From positions 25,295 through 89,294 of the forward strand of contig NZ_JABBGJ010000046.1 of NCBI RefSeq assembly GCF_012927345.1: a DNA stretch of 64,000 bases, written 5' to 3'. A program made the translations under genes and the position numbers. The notes below the pieces were generated by a model that saw only the letters and a list, made by a program, of their open reading frames with translations, was not told the origin of the DNA and ran no database searches. This document shows positions 34,492 to 42,835 of this stretch, piece after piece (position 1 is the stretch's first letter; each line of letters begins with the position of its first letter). Source of the DNA: Paraburkholderia polaris. Its GTDB lineage: Bacteria; Pseudomonadota; Gammaproteobacteria; Burkholderiales; Burkholderiaceae.

Positions 34492-35703
34492 GTGTCCGAC
34501 CGCTCCTCCGAATTCGCCACCCTCCCCGCTGCTCATCGCGCGCTCTCCGCCACCGCACGGCAGCGCGCCCGGATCGCCACGATGGCGGTGTTCTTCATCG
34601 CCGGCATGATGTACGCGTCGTGGGGGGTGCATGTACCGACCGTGCGCGACCGCTTCCATCTGAATGCGGCGATGCTCTCGTTCGCGCTGCTGGCCGTGGC
34701 CGGTGGCTCGATCGGCGCAATGGCGGCGAATGCATCATGGATCGCGCGGGTCGGCACGCGCCGCGCTTGCCTGGCCGGCGGCCTCGCGATGACAGCGTGT
34801 GCGGCGCTAATCCTGATTGTGCCGGCTTACTGGATGTTGCTGATCGTGCTGGCCGTCTTCGGTGCCGGCATGGCTACGCTCGACGTCGCGATGAACGCGG
34901 AAGCCAGCGCTGTCGAGAAGACACTCGGCAAACCGATCATGTCGTCGTTGCACGGCATGTTTAGCGCCGGCGGGATGTTCGGCGCGGCAGTGGGCGGCGC
35001 CTTGTTGGCGCGCGGCATGGCGCCGGCTGTACATCTCGCGCTGGCTGCGGTCGTCAGCGCGCTGGTGCTGATCGCGGCCTGCCCTTCCGTCCTGCCACAC
35101 GTGCCGCACGCCGATCATCCCGACGCCGCCACGCCACGCGCCAACCGCTGGCGATCACCGGCCTTGTGGGCACTCGGCGCGATGGCGCTGGTCGCGCTGA
35201 TCGCAGAAGGCGCGATGTACGATTGGGCCACTGTGTACATGCGCGACGTCGTGCTGTCCACGCCGGCTCTTGCGAGCGCGGCCTACGCGGCGTTTTCGGG
35301 CGGCATGGCAGCGGCGCGTTTCGCGGGCGACACCGTGCGTGCCCGCTTCGGCGCCCCGCAGCTGGTGATGGCGAGCGCGTCGCTTGCCTGCGCGGGGATG
35401 GTCGGCGCGTTGCTGCTGCCGAATCCGGTCGCCGCGCTGATTGGCTTCACGCTGATGGGTCTCGGGCTCGCGAACATGATGCCCGTGCTGTTCGCGGCAG
35501 CGGCGAGCGTCAAAGGTATTCACGCGGCCGAAGGGCTCGCGCATGTTGCCGGGCTGGCGTACTTCGGGCTGATGCTCGGACCGGTGATCATCGGTGCGGT
35601 GACGCAGGTGACCAGTTTGCCGATCGGGTTGTCCGTGGTGGCCGTGTGTTCGGCGCTGCTCGCGATCGCGGGTCCGAAGGTGCTGCGGCGTTTGAAGATC
35701 TGA
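34492..35703 (+). CDS. MFS transporter (YbjJ-like)
   Basis: A 403-residue protein with about 12 membrane segments. The opening MAVFFIAGMMYASWGVHVPTVRDRF and the MLSFALLAVAGGSIGAMAANAS block are typical of YbjJ-like major facilitator proteins. Substrate unknown. The GTG at 34492 is preferred over an ATG at 34393 that would add 33 polar residues. Diverges from the flavin-type protein gene with a shared upstream region. Confidence 0.82.
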   Translation: MSDRSSEFATLPAAHRALSATARQRARIATMAVFFIAGMMYASWGVHVPTVRDRFHLNAAMLSFALLAVAGGSIGAMAANASWIARVGTRRACLAGGLAMTACAALILIVPAYWMLLIVLAVFGAGMATLDVAMNAEASAVEKTLGKPIMSSLHGMFSAGGMFGAAVGGALLARGMAPAVHLALAAVVSALVLIAACPSVLPHVPHADHPDAATPRANRWRSPALWALGAMALVALIAEGAMYDWATVYMRDVVLSTPALASAAYAAFSGGMAAARFAGDTVRARFGAPQLVMASASLACAGMVGALLLPNPVAALIGFTLMGLGLANMMPVLFAAAASVKGIHAAEGLAHVAGLAYFGLMLGPVIIGAVTQVTSLPIGLSVVAVCSALLAIAGPKVLRRLKI

Positions 35704-35960
35704 CGCAGACGCGCACTGCTGCTGCATCGGCGAATGTCACGCCATATGAAAAGCCACAACCTTACGTTACGTAACGCGAGGGCTGCACGCTGATGTGTTC
35801 CCCGCCACATCGGCAACATCAGCACGTTCCCTACTTCACAGCAACACTCGCAACTCTTTGATTATATTAATTTAACTTTCAAACTGGTCATTCAAACAAA
35901 AATGGCATAGGCCTTGCAGTTAGCTCCCCAGCCAGTATCCAAATTACGGGGGAGCAGACC
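35704..35960. promoter_or_regulatory. AT-rich promoter region of the repeat lipoprotein gene
   Basis: 257 bases including a perfect 12-base palindrome CGTTACGTAACG (35765-35776) and an A/T-rich stretch with TATATTAATTTAAC near 35862-35875 that could hold a promoter. GGGGGAG lies just before the lipoprotein ATG. Confidence 0.5.
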
Positions 35961-37703
35961 ATGAATCGCAATTTCAAACTGTCGGCGATCGCCATGTGCG
36001 TGACGTCGATGATCTTACTGACCGGATGCGGAAGCACGACGATCAGACCGAGTGTCCCGAGCGGGTCGGGTAGTGGTTCCGGCAGCGGTTCGGGCTCGGG
36101 CTCGGGTTCTGGTTCGGGAAGCGGAACGCCGACGCCCACGCCCACGCCCACTCCGACACCTACGCCCACGCCTACTCCGACGCCGACGCCGACGCCTACT
36201 CCGACGCCGACACCTACTCCCACGCCGACTCCGACTCCGACTCCGACACCCACGCCGACGCCGACGCCTACGCCTACACCCACACCGACGCCCACCAGCG
36301 CCAATCCGATCGGCGTCGTCGTCCAGAACACCGGCAATGTAGTCACCGCGACCGGCCAAACCGTCTCCGCAGTCGGTAGCCAGATCGGCCTCACGCCGAT
36401 CCCCGGCGCGAACCCGGCCACCACGACCGCGCTCGGCAACGTCGTCTCGAATCTCGGCGCCGGCGTCACTGCGGTCGGTACAGGCGCGGTGAACGGCCTC
36501 GGCCAGCTCGGCAATTCCAAGGATCCGCTCGGCACGACGCTGGCGAGCAGCGGCGGCCTGGTTTATGACGCAGGCCAGGCGGTCAACAGCGCCGGCCAGC
36601 TCGTGACGAGTCTCGGCAGCGGTCCCACCGCGCCGCTCAGTCCGCTGACCACGCCACTCGGCAGCACGGTCTCGACGGTCGGCAATGCAGTCAGCGGCCT
36701 CGGCACGCAACTGGGCTCGCAGCTGACGAACGGCCCGATCCAGCAAGTGACGCAAACCGTCAGCACCGCAATCACGCCGATCACCGCCACGCTGGCGCAG
36801 ACGACCCAAACCGTCGGCGATACGACCGGTCTCGGTTCCCCGCTGAACGGTCTGCTGTCGACCATCGGTCATGGCCTTAATAGCGCGGGTAGCCAGGTCA
36901 GCAGCGCCACCAACAACCCAATCGGCCAGAACCTCGGCAATGTCGTGACCAAGCTCGGCGACACAGTCACGTCGGCCGGTGGCCTGCTGACCGCGGGCGG
37001 CTCGAGCAGCGGCAACCCGCTCGGCGGCCTCACCGGCATTCTGAATCCAGGCGGCAGCGACGGCGCTACGGGCAATCCGCTGGGCGGCACTCCGCTGGCG
37101 CCGTTGACAAGCATTCTCACCGCGTTGCCCGGCACTTTGAGCGGCGGCCTGACCGGCGGCAGCGGCTCGGGCAGTCCGCTTGCGCCATTGACCGGCATCC
37201 TCAGCACGGTGACTGGCAGCCTCGGTGGGGTCTCCGGCGGTTCGGGCAGCCCGCTTGCGCCGCTGACCAACGTCCTCAGCACGGTGACCGGCAGCCTCGG
37301 CGGCGTCTCCGGCGGCTCGGGAAGCCCGCTGGCACCGCTGACCAACGTCCTCAGCACGGTGACCGGCAGTCTCGGTGGCGTCTCCGGCGGCTCGGGAAGC
37401 CCGCTGGCACCGCTGACCGGTGTTGTGACTTCGGTCACCGGCGCATTGAGCGGCGCGACGGGCAGCAGCGGCAACCCGCTCGCACCGGTGACGGCAGCGG
37501 TGTCGTCGCTGACAGGCGCACTCGGGTCGGCCGCGGGTTCGAGCGGCACCGGCGGGGCCAGCGGCACCAGCAACCCGCTTGCGCCGATTACAGGTCTACT
37601 GAGCACCGTCACCGGCACATTGACCGGTACGACGAGCTCAGCGGGCGGCACCACGGGCGCTGGCTTGCTCAGTGGTCTGGGCGGCCTGGCAACGAAGAAG
37701 TGA
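35961..37703 (+). CDS. Repeat-rich surface lipoprotein with Ser-Gly and Thr-Pro tracts
   Basis: A 580-residue lipoprotein precursor (signal peptide with lipobox LLTGC at about 19-23). Then come 11 Ser-Gly dipeptides (residues 34-55) and 28 Thr-Pro dipeptides (56-111), a rigid stalk that would raise the rest above the membrane. The remaining ~470 residues are rich in Gly, Ser, Thr, Leu and Val with phrases such as GSPLAPLTNVLSTVTGS, including five 25-residue repeats (from about residue 405). I recognise no catalytic domain; a surface or adhesive role is possible. Good ribosome site. Terminated by a strong hairpin. The Thr-Pro DNA could expand or contract in units of 6 without shifting the frame. 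Confidence 0.85.
   Translation: MNRNFKLSAIAMCVTSMILLTGCGSTTIRPSVPSGSGSGSGSGSGSGSGSGSGSGTPTPTPTPTPTPTPTPTPTPTPTPTPTPTPTPTPTPTPTPTPTPTPTPTPTPTPTPTSANPIGVVVQNTGNVVTATGQTVSAVGSQIGLTPIPGANPATTTALGNVVSNLGAGVTAVGTGAVNGLGQLGNSKDPLGTTLASSGGLVYDAGQAVNSAGQLVTSLGSGPTAPLSPLTTPLGSTVSTVGNAVSGLGTQLGSQLTNGPIQQVTQTVSTAITPITATLAQTTQTVGDTTGLGSPLNGLLSTIGHGLNSAGSQVSSATNNPIGQNLGNVVTKLGDTVTSAGGLLTAGGSSSGNPLGGLTGILNPGGSDGATGNPLGGTPLAPLTSILTALPGTLSGGLTGGSGSGSPLAPLTGILSTVTGSLGGVSGGSGSPLAPLTNVLSTVTGSLGGVSGGSGSPLAPLTNVLSTVTGSLGGVSGGSGSPLAPLTGVVTSVTGALSGATGSSGNPLAPVTAAVSSLTGALGSAAGSSGTGGASGTSNPLAPITGLLSTVTGTLTGTTSSAGGTTGAGLLSGLGGLATKK
36126..36293. repeat. Hexanucleotide array encoding 28 Thr-Pro dipeptides
   Basis: 168 bases of ACnCCn units (mostly ACGCCG, ACGCCC, ACACCT, ACTCCG) inside the lipoprotein gene. 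Synonymous changes show it is not a pure slippage tract. It follows 66 bases of an AGCGGn-type array (36060-36125) encoding Ser-Gly. Confidence 0.95.
37167..37550. repeat. 75-base tandem repeats in the lipoprotein gene
   Basis: The block encoding S-P-L-A-P-L-T recurs at 37173, 37248, 37323, 37398 and 37473, each exactly 75 bases apart. Copies 2-4 are almost identical (GGSGSPLAPLTNVLSTV), copies 1 and 5 more diverged. A further copy at about 37572 is offset by 99 bases. Confidence 0.9.
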
Positions 37704-37753
37704 CGAATAACGACGGCAAATAACGGCGCGGCAAAACAAGCGTCGAAGGGGGG

Positions 37754-37787
37754 CGGCGAGCCGGGTCAACCGGCTCGCCGTTTTTTT
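37754..37787 (+). terminator. Terminator of the lipoprotein gene
   Basis: Perfect 11-base arms CGGCGAGCCGG and CCGGCTCGCCG around a 5-base loop, followed by seven T residues. Confidence 0.9.
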
Positions 37788-37788
37788 G

Positions 37789-38805
37789 TCACAGTTCGTG
37801 ATACGTAACGTAATTCCGCGAGAAGTCGTTACGTTGCAGAAAATTGGTGTACGTCATCGTCACCGATGCATCGAGTCCTTCCACGTAATGCCACCAGCCG
37901 ATCGGCAGAAACAGCAATTCGCCGGGTTCGAGCGTGCATTCCATCAAATGCGCATTGCGCATCGACGGGAAGCGTTCGTAGTCAATCGCATTGCCGTCCA
38001 CCTGCGAAAAGCAATGCAGGGTGTTCACTACATGCGGCGTATCGGACAATGGAATCAGCTTGATCTGTTTGCGGCCGATCACCTGCGCCATGAAGTTATT
38101 GGTCAGATCATGGTGAAACGGCGTCTTCGTTCCAGCCGGTCCCATCCAGAAAAAACCGGTATCGGGCGATCCGGCGTCGAGATATTCGCCGATAGCCGGC
38201 ACATCGGACCATAACGCCGCGAGTGCCGCGCGATTGTGCGAGGTGTTATTGGCGGTCATGTAGAAATCGTTAGTCGGGCCGCTGCGCTCGACGAGATCCA
38301 CATAATCGGCAAAGCGCATCATGCGCTTGAGCTTCGGTTGATTGATTTCATAATTCGCATCCGACTCGCGGCCGAACTGCACTTCGACTTCGCAATCCCC
38401 GCAACGCTCGCGAAAGTAGTCGAAACTCCACTGCGTGCGCGCCGGCCAGAAATCGAAAGCGCCGGTGATGATGACCGGCCGGTTCTGAAAGTAGTACTGC
38501 TCAAAGAACTCGTCACGCGATAAACGCTCGCGCCTTTCGATCACAGCGCTTCCAGCGCGCATACGATTGAGCGTGCCGTACACCGACAATATCCATTCGC
38601 GCTTACGCAAACGATTGCGCAAGCGTGCGGCACCCTCAAAGTAAGGACTCGCGAGCGCTGTCTCGATTTCGCGGGCGGCTTCGGCCGGGTCGAAACCATG
38701 CCCGACCAGCGCACCGTGCACGGCGGGCGGCGGTGCGTCGAGCAACAGATTTTCGGCAATCCAGCGGCGCCAGCCGTTATCGATCGAACGGATCACAGTG
38801 GTCAC
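37789..38805 (-). CDS. Cupin-like (JmjC-type) 2-oxoglutarate oxygenase-fold protein
   Basis: A 338-residue protein. The middle and C-terminal region fits the cupin_8/JmjC group: RPVIITGAFDFWPARTQW, then FWMGPAGTKTPFHHDLTNNFMAQVIGRKQ (Fe ligands likely H and D of HHD), and GELLFLPIGWWHYVEGLDASVTMTYTN (distal His). Such proteins are Fe(II)/2-oxoglutarate hydroxylases of proteins or small molecules. The N-terminal ~95 residues carry a separate helical region. The GTG at 38805 is chosen because GGGAG lies 6 bases upstream; the frame extends further upstream without support. Target unknown. Confidence 0.8.
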   Translation of the reverse strand: MTTVIRSIDNGWRRWIAENLLLDAPPPAVHGALVGHGFDPAEAAREIETALASPYFEGAARLRNRLRKREWILSVYGTLNRMRAGSAVIERRERLSRDEFFEQYYFQNRPVIITGAFDFWPARTQWSFDYFRERCGDCEVEVQFGRESDANYEINQPKLKRMMRFADYVDLVERSGPTNDFYMTANNTSHNRAALAALWSDVPAIGEYLDAGSPDTGFFWMGPAGTKTPFHHDLTNNFMAQVIGRKQIKLIPLSDTPHVVNTLHCFSQVDGNAIDYERFPSMRNAHLMECTLEPGELLFLPIGWWHYVEGLDASVTMTYTNFLQRNDFSRNYVTYHEL

Positions 38806-38863
38806 GGCATTCTCCCAAACGATGTTCTCAAACCCGCTAGCCTCGCATGCAGACGCCCAAAAG

Positions 38864-38899
38864 AAAAGGCACGCGAGCCTTGCGGCGCGCGTGCCTTTT
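38864..38899 (-). terminator. Terminator of the amino-acid binding protein gene
   Basis: Perfect 12-base arms AAAAGGCACGCG and CGCGTGCCTTTT, 48 bases past the stop on the minus strand, with T-rich sequence on that side. Confidence 0.8.
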
Positions 38900-38946
38900 A
38901 GCTGCTTGATCGAAGACAAACAAAGCTGTCTTCGGGCATGCGGTTT

Positions 38947-40092
38947 TTACATCTTCACTACGTCGAGCAGCGTCTTCTTGCCTGCCTTGTAGTTGTACAG
39001 CGAGATCACGCCGTGTTGAAGGTCGCCCTTCGAGTCGAACGTGGTTTCGCCGATCACACCCTTGTAGTCGGTCGCCGGCATTGCTGCCAGAATCTTCGCC
39101 GGATCGGTCGAGTTCGCACGCTTCATAGCGTCGACGATGATGTACACAGCGTCATACGTGAACGGAGCGTAGATCTGGATCGGTTGGCCGAAACGCTTCT
39201 GATACTTGGCGAGGAACGCTGCGCCACCGGACATCTTCTCGAGCGCCATACCGGCTTCCGAGCAGACGATGTTGTCGGTTGCGTCGCCAGCCAGGTCCGA
39301 CAGCTTGTCGGTACACACGCCGTCGCCTGCCAGCACCTTCGCGCGCAGGCCGAGCTGCTTGGCTTGCTTGGCGAACGGGCCGCCGGTTGCGTCCATACCG
39401 CCGTACATGATCGCGTCCGGGTTTTCGCCCTTGATCTTCGTCAGAATCGCGCGGAAGTCGACAGCCTTGTCGTTCGTCGCGTCATGCGACATCACGTTCA
39501 GGCCCAGCGACTTGGCGGTCTTTTCGAATTCGTTGGCGAGACCCTGGCCGTAAGCGGTCGAGTCGTCGACGATCGCGACGCTCTTCACTTTCAGACCCTT
39601 GGCTGCGTAGTTAGCCAGTGCCGGACCTTGTTGCGCATCGGTCGCCACGACGCGGTACGTCGTCTTGAAACCTTGTTGCGTGTAGGCCGGGTTCGTTGCC
39701 GACGGCGAGATCTGCACGATGCCAGCATCGCTATAGATCTTCGAAGCCGGAATCGAGGTGCCCGAGTTCAAGTGGCCGACCACTGCGACGACCTTATCGT
39801 CCACCAGCTTCTGCGCGACTTGCGTAGCCGTACGCGGGTCAGCTGCGTCGTCTTGCGCGTCGAGTTGCAGCGTGATTTTCTGGCCACCGATCGTCAGGCC
39901 CTTGGCGTTGATTTCTTCAACTGCCAGGCGCGCGCCGTTTTCGTTGTCTTTACCCAGGTGAGCGATACCGCCGGTCAACGGTGCAACGTGGCCGATCTTG
40001 ACGACCTCGTCCGCCACCGCGCCCGTTGCCAACGACGCAAACAACATGGCCGCAGCGCTGATCGGCAACAGCTTTTGAATCTTGATGTTCAT
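38947..40092 (-). CDS. Branched-chain amino acid ABC transporter substrate-binding protein
   Basis: A 381-residue periplasmic binding protein with a signal peptide (about 1-26, SAAAMLFASLATGAVADE). The LivK/LivJ group opening VVKIGHVAPLTGGIAHLGKDNENGARLAVEEIN and the VVAVVGHLNSGTSIPAS ligand loop are clear, as is the late RANSTDPAKILAAMPATDYKGVIGETTFD. It should bind leucine, isoleucine, valine or a similar amino acid. The permease and ATPase genes are not next to it, as is often so in Burkholderia. The start at 40092 follows GGAGA. Confidence 0.92.
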   Translation of the reverse strand: MNIKIQKLLPISAAAMLFASLATGAVADEVVKIGHVAPLTGGIAHLGKDNENGARLAVEEINAKGLTIGGQKITLQLDAQDDAADPRTATQVAQKLVDDKVVAVVGHLNSGTSIPASKIYSDAGIVQISPSATNPAYTQQGFKTTYRVVATDAQQGPALANYAAKGLKVKSVAIVDDSTAYGQGLANEFEKTAKSLGLNVMSHDATNDKAVDFRAILTKIKGENPDAIMYGGMDATGGPFAKQAKQLGLRAKVLAGDGVCTDKLSDLAGDATDNIVCSEAGMALEKMSGGAAFLAKYQKRFGQPIQIYAPFTYDAVYIIVDAMKRANSTDPAKILAAMPATDYKGVIGETTFDSKGDLQHGVISLYNYKAGKKTLLDVVKM

Positions 40093-40526
40093 GTAAGTCT
40101 CCAGTTTCGGTCCCAAAAACAACGTAATCGCCCTGTGCCCCCGCTTCCCTACACGTGTCGCTCAGTCCCGTGGACGACCACGCCGGTTGCATCGTTCATG
40201 CACTTGGCCAGCACGTTCACCGGACTGTTTGTGGCAGGCGGCAAACCGTACTTGCGCGCAAGTGTAGGCCATCAAATTAAATTGTGGGACTTTTTTGAGG
40301 AAGTGGGATGAACACTAATAGCGTTTATCCAACAGGAGCCGATTCCGGCTGGAAAGACAGGCTGGAAAGCGCCAGCCCATGCGGGTTTCCGCTAGGTGAG
40401 CCTTTCGTCTAACAGCGCGGCCTAAAGCTTTTAGCGTGTTAAACCGTTAATGTTTCGAATAGGCTTTGTGCTTAAAAAACAAGGCGCGTCGCAGGTCGCT
40501 GCGAGGCGCGCCTGAGTCATGCCGAA
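40093..40526. other. Intergenic region upstream of the binding-protein gene
   Basis: 434 bases with no supported gene. The binding-protein promoter should lie in the left half (A/T-rich 40265-40320). The right part holds the nitronate monooxygenase terminator at 40474-40513. Confidence 0.55.
40474..40513 (-). terminator. Terminator of the nitronate monooxygenase gene
   Basis: A long stem (AGGCGCG paired with CGCGCCT, continued by CTCGCAG/CTGCGA) on the minus strand, followed by TTGTTTTTT, 14 bases past the stop. Confidence 0.85.
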
Positions 40527-41630
40527 TCAACGTTTTAGCGCGCCGATCCGTGCGGCTGCTGCATGCCATTCCTGCTCGAGTTGCCCGACCAGTTCCGCCG
40601 CACCGAGGCCTTCCCGACGCTTGCGGCCAAGCGGCGCACCCTGGCCTGACCATAGAGACAGATAGTCGCCGTTATCCGCGCGGCTCGCGGTTTGCCGCAG
40701 CTCCTGAGTCAAAGCGTTTTGCACCGGATAAGGCGCGACCTTGTGCGCTGACTCGCTCAAACGCTGCATCAACGAATTGCGTATGCCACGCGCATGACGC
40801 CCGGTGATCACGCGCGTCACAGAGGTCGATGTGTCGGACATCGAACGTACGCGGGTTTTCCATGCCTGCGGTATCGCACTCTCCTGACAGGTGAGGAATG
40901 CGGTGCCCATCACCGCGGCTTGCGCGCCGAGCGCGAGCGCGGCGACGATGCCGCGCCCGTCCATGATGCCGCCGGCGGCCAGCACCGGCAGACCGGTCGC
41001 ATCGACGAGTTGCGGCACGAGCGCCATTGTGCCGACCAGCGCATCCTCGAATGCGCCGATGAAGGTACCGCGATGCGCACCCGCCTCCGCGCCTTGTGCG
41101 GCGATGGCGTCTGCGCCCGCGTCGCGCCAGGCGACACCTTCGGCGGCATGCGTCGCGGTGCCTATTACATATAGGCCGTTTGCATGCAGGCGGGCAACAT
41201 CCTCGGCGCAAAGCAGTCCGAACGTGAAGCTCGCCACCGGCACGCGCAATTCGATCAGCGTTTCGAGTTGCGCGCGAAAATCCGGCGCATAGCGTTCGAG
41301 CGGCTTGCCCGGCGGCAAACCGAGGTCCGCGCGCAATGGATCGATTGCTTCGAGCGCGTGGCGCACGGTGGCTTCGTCCGGTGCGGCCGGCTCCAATACA
41401 AACAGATTCACGCCGAAGGGGCGATTCGTCAGCGCACGAATTGCCGCGACTTCGCTCACGATCTTCTCGGGCGGCAGTGCCGCCGCCGCGAGGAAGCCGA
41501 GACCACCGGCATTCGATACCGCCGCCACCATCGCAGGCGTCGTCGCGCCGCCGGCCATCGGCGCCTGCACGACCGGCACCCGCAACTCGAAACGCGCCGC
41601 AAACGGCGTCACAAAACTTCCTTCATTCAT
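40527..41630 (-). CDS. Nitronate monooxygenase (class I-like)
   Basis: A 367-residue FMN-dependent TIM-barrel enzyme. Visible motifs are VQAPMAGGATTPAMVAAVSNAGGLGFLAA near 20-48, FGVNLFV, the conserved AQGAEAGAHRG with the catalytic-type histidine near 187, LAAGGIMDGRGI and MGTAFLTCQESAIPQAWK. It oxidises nitronates such as propionate-3-nitronate. The start at 41630 has GGAGGGGGA 7 bases upstream. Diverges from the dienelactone-hydrolase gene over a 274-base region. Confidence 0.9.
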   Translation of the reverse strand: MNEGSFVTPFAARFELRVPVVQAPMAGGATTPAMVAAVSNAGGLGFLAAAALPPEKIVSEVAAIRALTNRPFGVNLFVLEPAAPDEATVRHALEAIDPLRADLGLPPGKPLERYAPDFRAQLETLIELRVPVASFTFGLLCAEDVARLHANGLYVIGTATHAAEGVAWRDAGADAIAAQGAEAGAHRGTFIGAFEDALVGTMALVPQLVDATGLPVLAAGGIMDGRGIVAALALGAQAAVMGTAFLTCQESAIPQAWKTRVRSMSDTSTSVTRVITGRHARGIRNSLMQRLSESAHKVAPYPVQNALTQELRQTASRADNGDYLSLWSGQGAPLGRKRREGLGAAELVGQLEQEWHAAAARIGALKR

Positions 41631-41904
41631 GATCGATTCCCCCTCCGACAATGCGCTCGCAGCATCGACGAGCCAAGACTCTGAACTGTACCGAGCCGTG
41701 CGCGCGCGGGAAAATGAATTATCGAGAATGTTTCAATCGCCTTACGAGATTGTCGCCGCGCTGCGGGCGTCGTCAGGCTGCGCGTGGCCTCGCTGCAAGG
41801 CGTTTCTTTTGATGGCAAACTGACCGCCCGCCTTAGGCATTCAGGCCTCTGGCATTCATTCAGACCGCCCCCGCGCATCAACGCACTGGTAAATGGAGAG
41901 CAAC

Positions 41905-42603
41905 ATGAGCACGACTTCCCGCTGGATCGACATTCCCGCCGGCAACGACAGTTTCGGCGGCTATCTGGCGCTGCCCAAAGGCGGCAAGGGACCGGCCGTC
42001 ATCATCATTCAGGAAATCTTCGGCGTGAACAGCCATATCCGTTCGGTCGCGGATCAATACGCGCAAGACGGCTACATCGCGCTCGCACCGGACGTGTTCT
42101 GGCGCGTGCAGCCGCGCGTCGAATTGACGTATGACGGCGCGGATCGCGAGAAGGGCATCGAGCTGATGCAGAAGACCAACGTCGACCAGGCGGTGGCCGA
42201 TATCGGCGCAGCCGCTGCAGCACTGCGCGCCATGCCGGAAGTGACCGGCAAGGTCGCGGCGATTGGCTTCTGCTTCGGCGGTCAGCTCGCGTATCTGGCA
42301 GCCGCGCAAGGCACGCTTGACGGCGCGGTTGCGTACTACGGCGGCGGCATCCAGAACAAGCTCGATCAGGCCGCCAAGGTCAAAGTGCCGATGCAATTCC
42401 ACTACGGCGAACTCGACGCGCATATTCCGCTGTCGGCTGTCGGCCAGATTCAGGAACGCTTCGCCGGCCGCACCGATGCGGAATTCAACATTTATCCGAA
42501 CGCCGATCACGGCTTCAACTGCTCGGACCGCGCGTCGTATAACCAGCCCGCCGCAGCGCTGGCGCATGGCCGCACGCTGACTTTCCTCGGCGAACGGCTG
42601 TAA
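41905..42603 (+). CDS. Dienelactone hydrolase family protein
   Basis: A 232-residue alpha/beta hydrolase. The triad can be placed: Cys in GFCFGGQLAYL near 119, Asp in HIPLSAVG region (probably D of NADHGFNC) and His in NADHGFNC near 202; the family Glu is in QEIFGVN near 36. Carboxymethylenebutenolidase-like activity is possible, though many members have other substrates. The start at 41905 uses GGAGAG upstream instead of an earlier ATG at 41893. It is not inside an aromatic-catabolism cluster. Confidence 0.87.
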   Translation: MSTTSRWIDIPAGNDSFGGYLALPKGGKGPAVIIIQEIFGVNSHIRSVADQYAQDGYIALAPDVFWRVQPRVELTYDGADREKGIELMQKTNVDQAVADIGAAAAALRAMPEVTGKVAAIGFCFGGQLAYLAAAQGTLDGAVAYYGGGIQNKLDQAAKVKVPMQFHYGELDAHIPLSAVGQIQERFAGRTDAEFNIYPNADHGFNCSDRASYNQPAAALAHGRTLTFLGERL

Positions 42604-42699
42604 CTCGCGGTTGTAACCGGTGCCCGGAGCTTGCGCCTGGAACTCGCGGCTTTAATTGGCGCCTGTAACTTACACCTGTACGTGGGTTACTCTCTCAAG

Positions 42700-42724
42700 G
42701 ACGACGCGCTATCAGCGCGTCGTC
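42700..42724 (+). terminator. Stem-loop after the hydrolase gene
   Basis: Perfect 10-base arms GACGACGCGC and GCGCGTCGTC with a 5-base loop. Only a weak T-rich tail (ATCTTCC) follows, so it is terminator-like rather than certain. Confidence 0.5.
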
Positions 42725-42835
42725 ATCTTCCATGCATATCGATGAATCGGGGACGACGGGACGTCCAGCCAAGCCGTTCATCATGCGCGTAGGCAACCGG
42801 CAGATTCAACACTCGATAGTGAGGATCCCTCCGTC

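Noticed and set aside
36126..36293. Hexamer array considered as a CRISPR or satellite locus
   Set aside because: No spacers and no cas genes; it is a coding tract for Thr-Pro dipeptides.
36015..36872. A 285-codon minus frame over the repeat lipoprotein gene
   Set aside because: Arg-rich antisense of the Ser-Gly/Thr-Pro array; the plus frame has signal peptide, ribosome site and terminator.
38938..40311. A 457-codon plus frame opposite the amino-acid binding protein
   Set aside because: Antisense shadow; composition unlike real genes.
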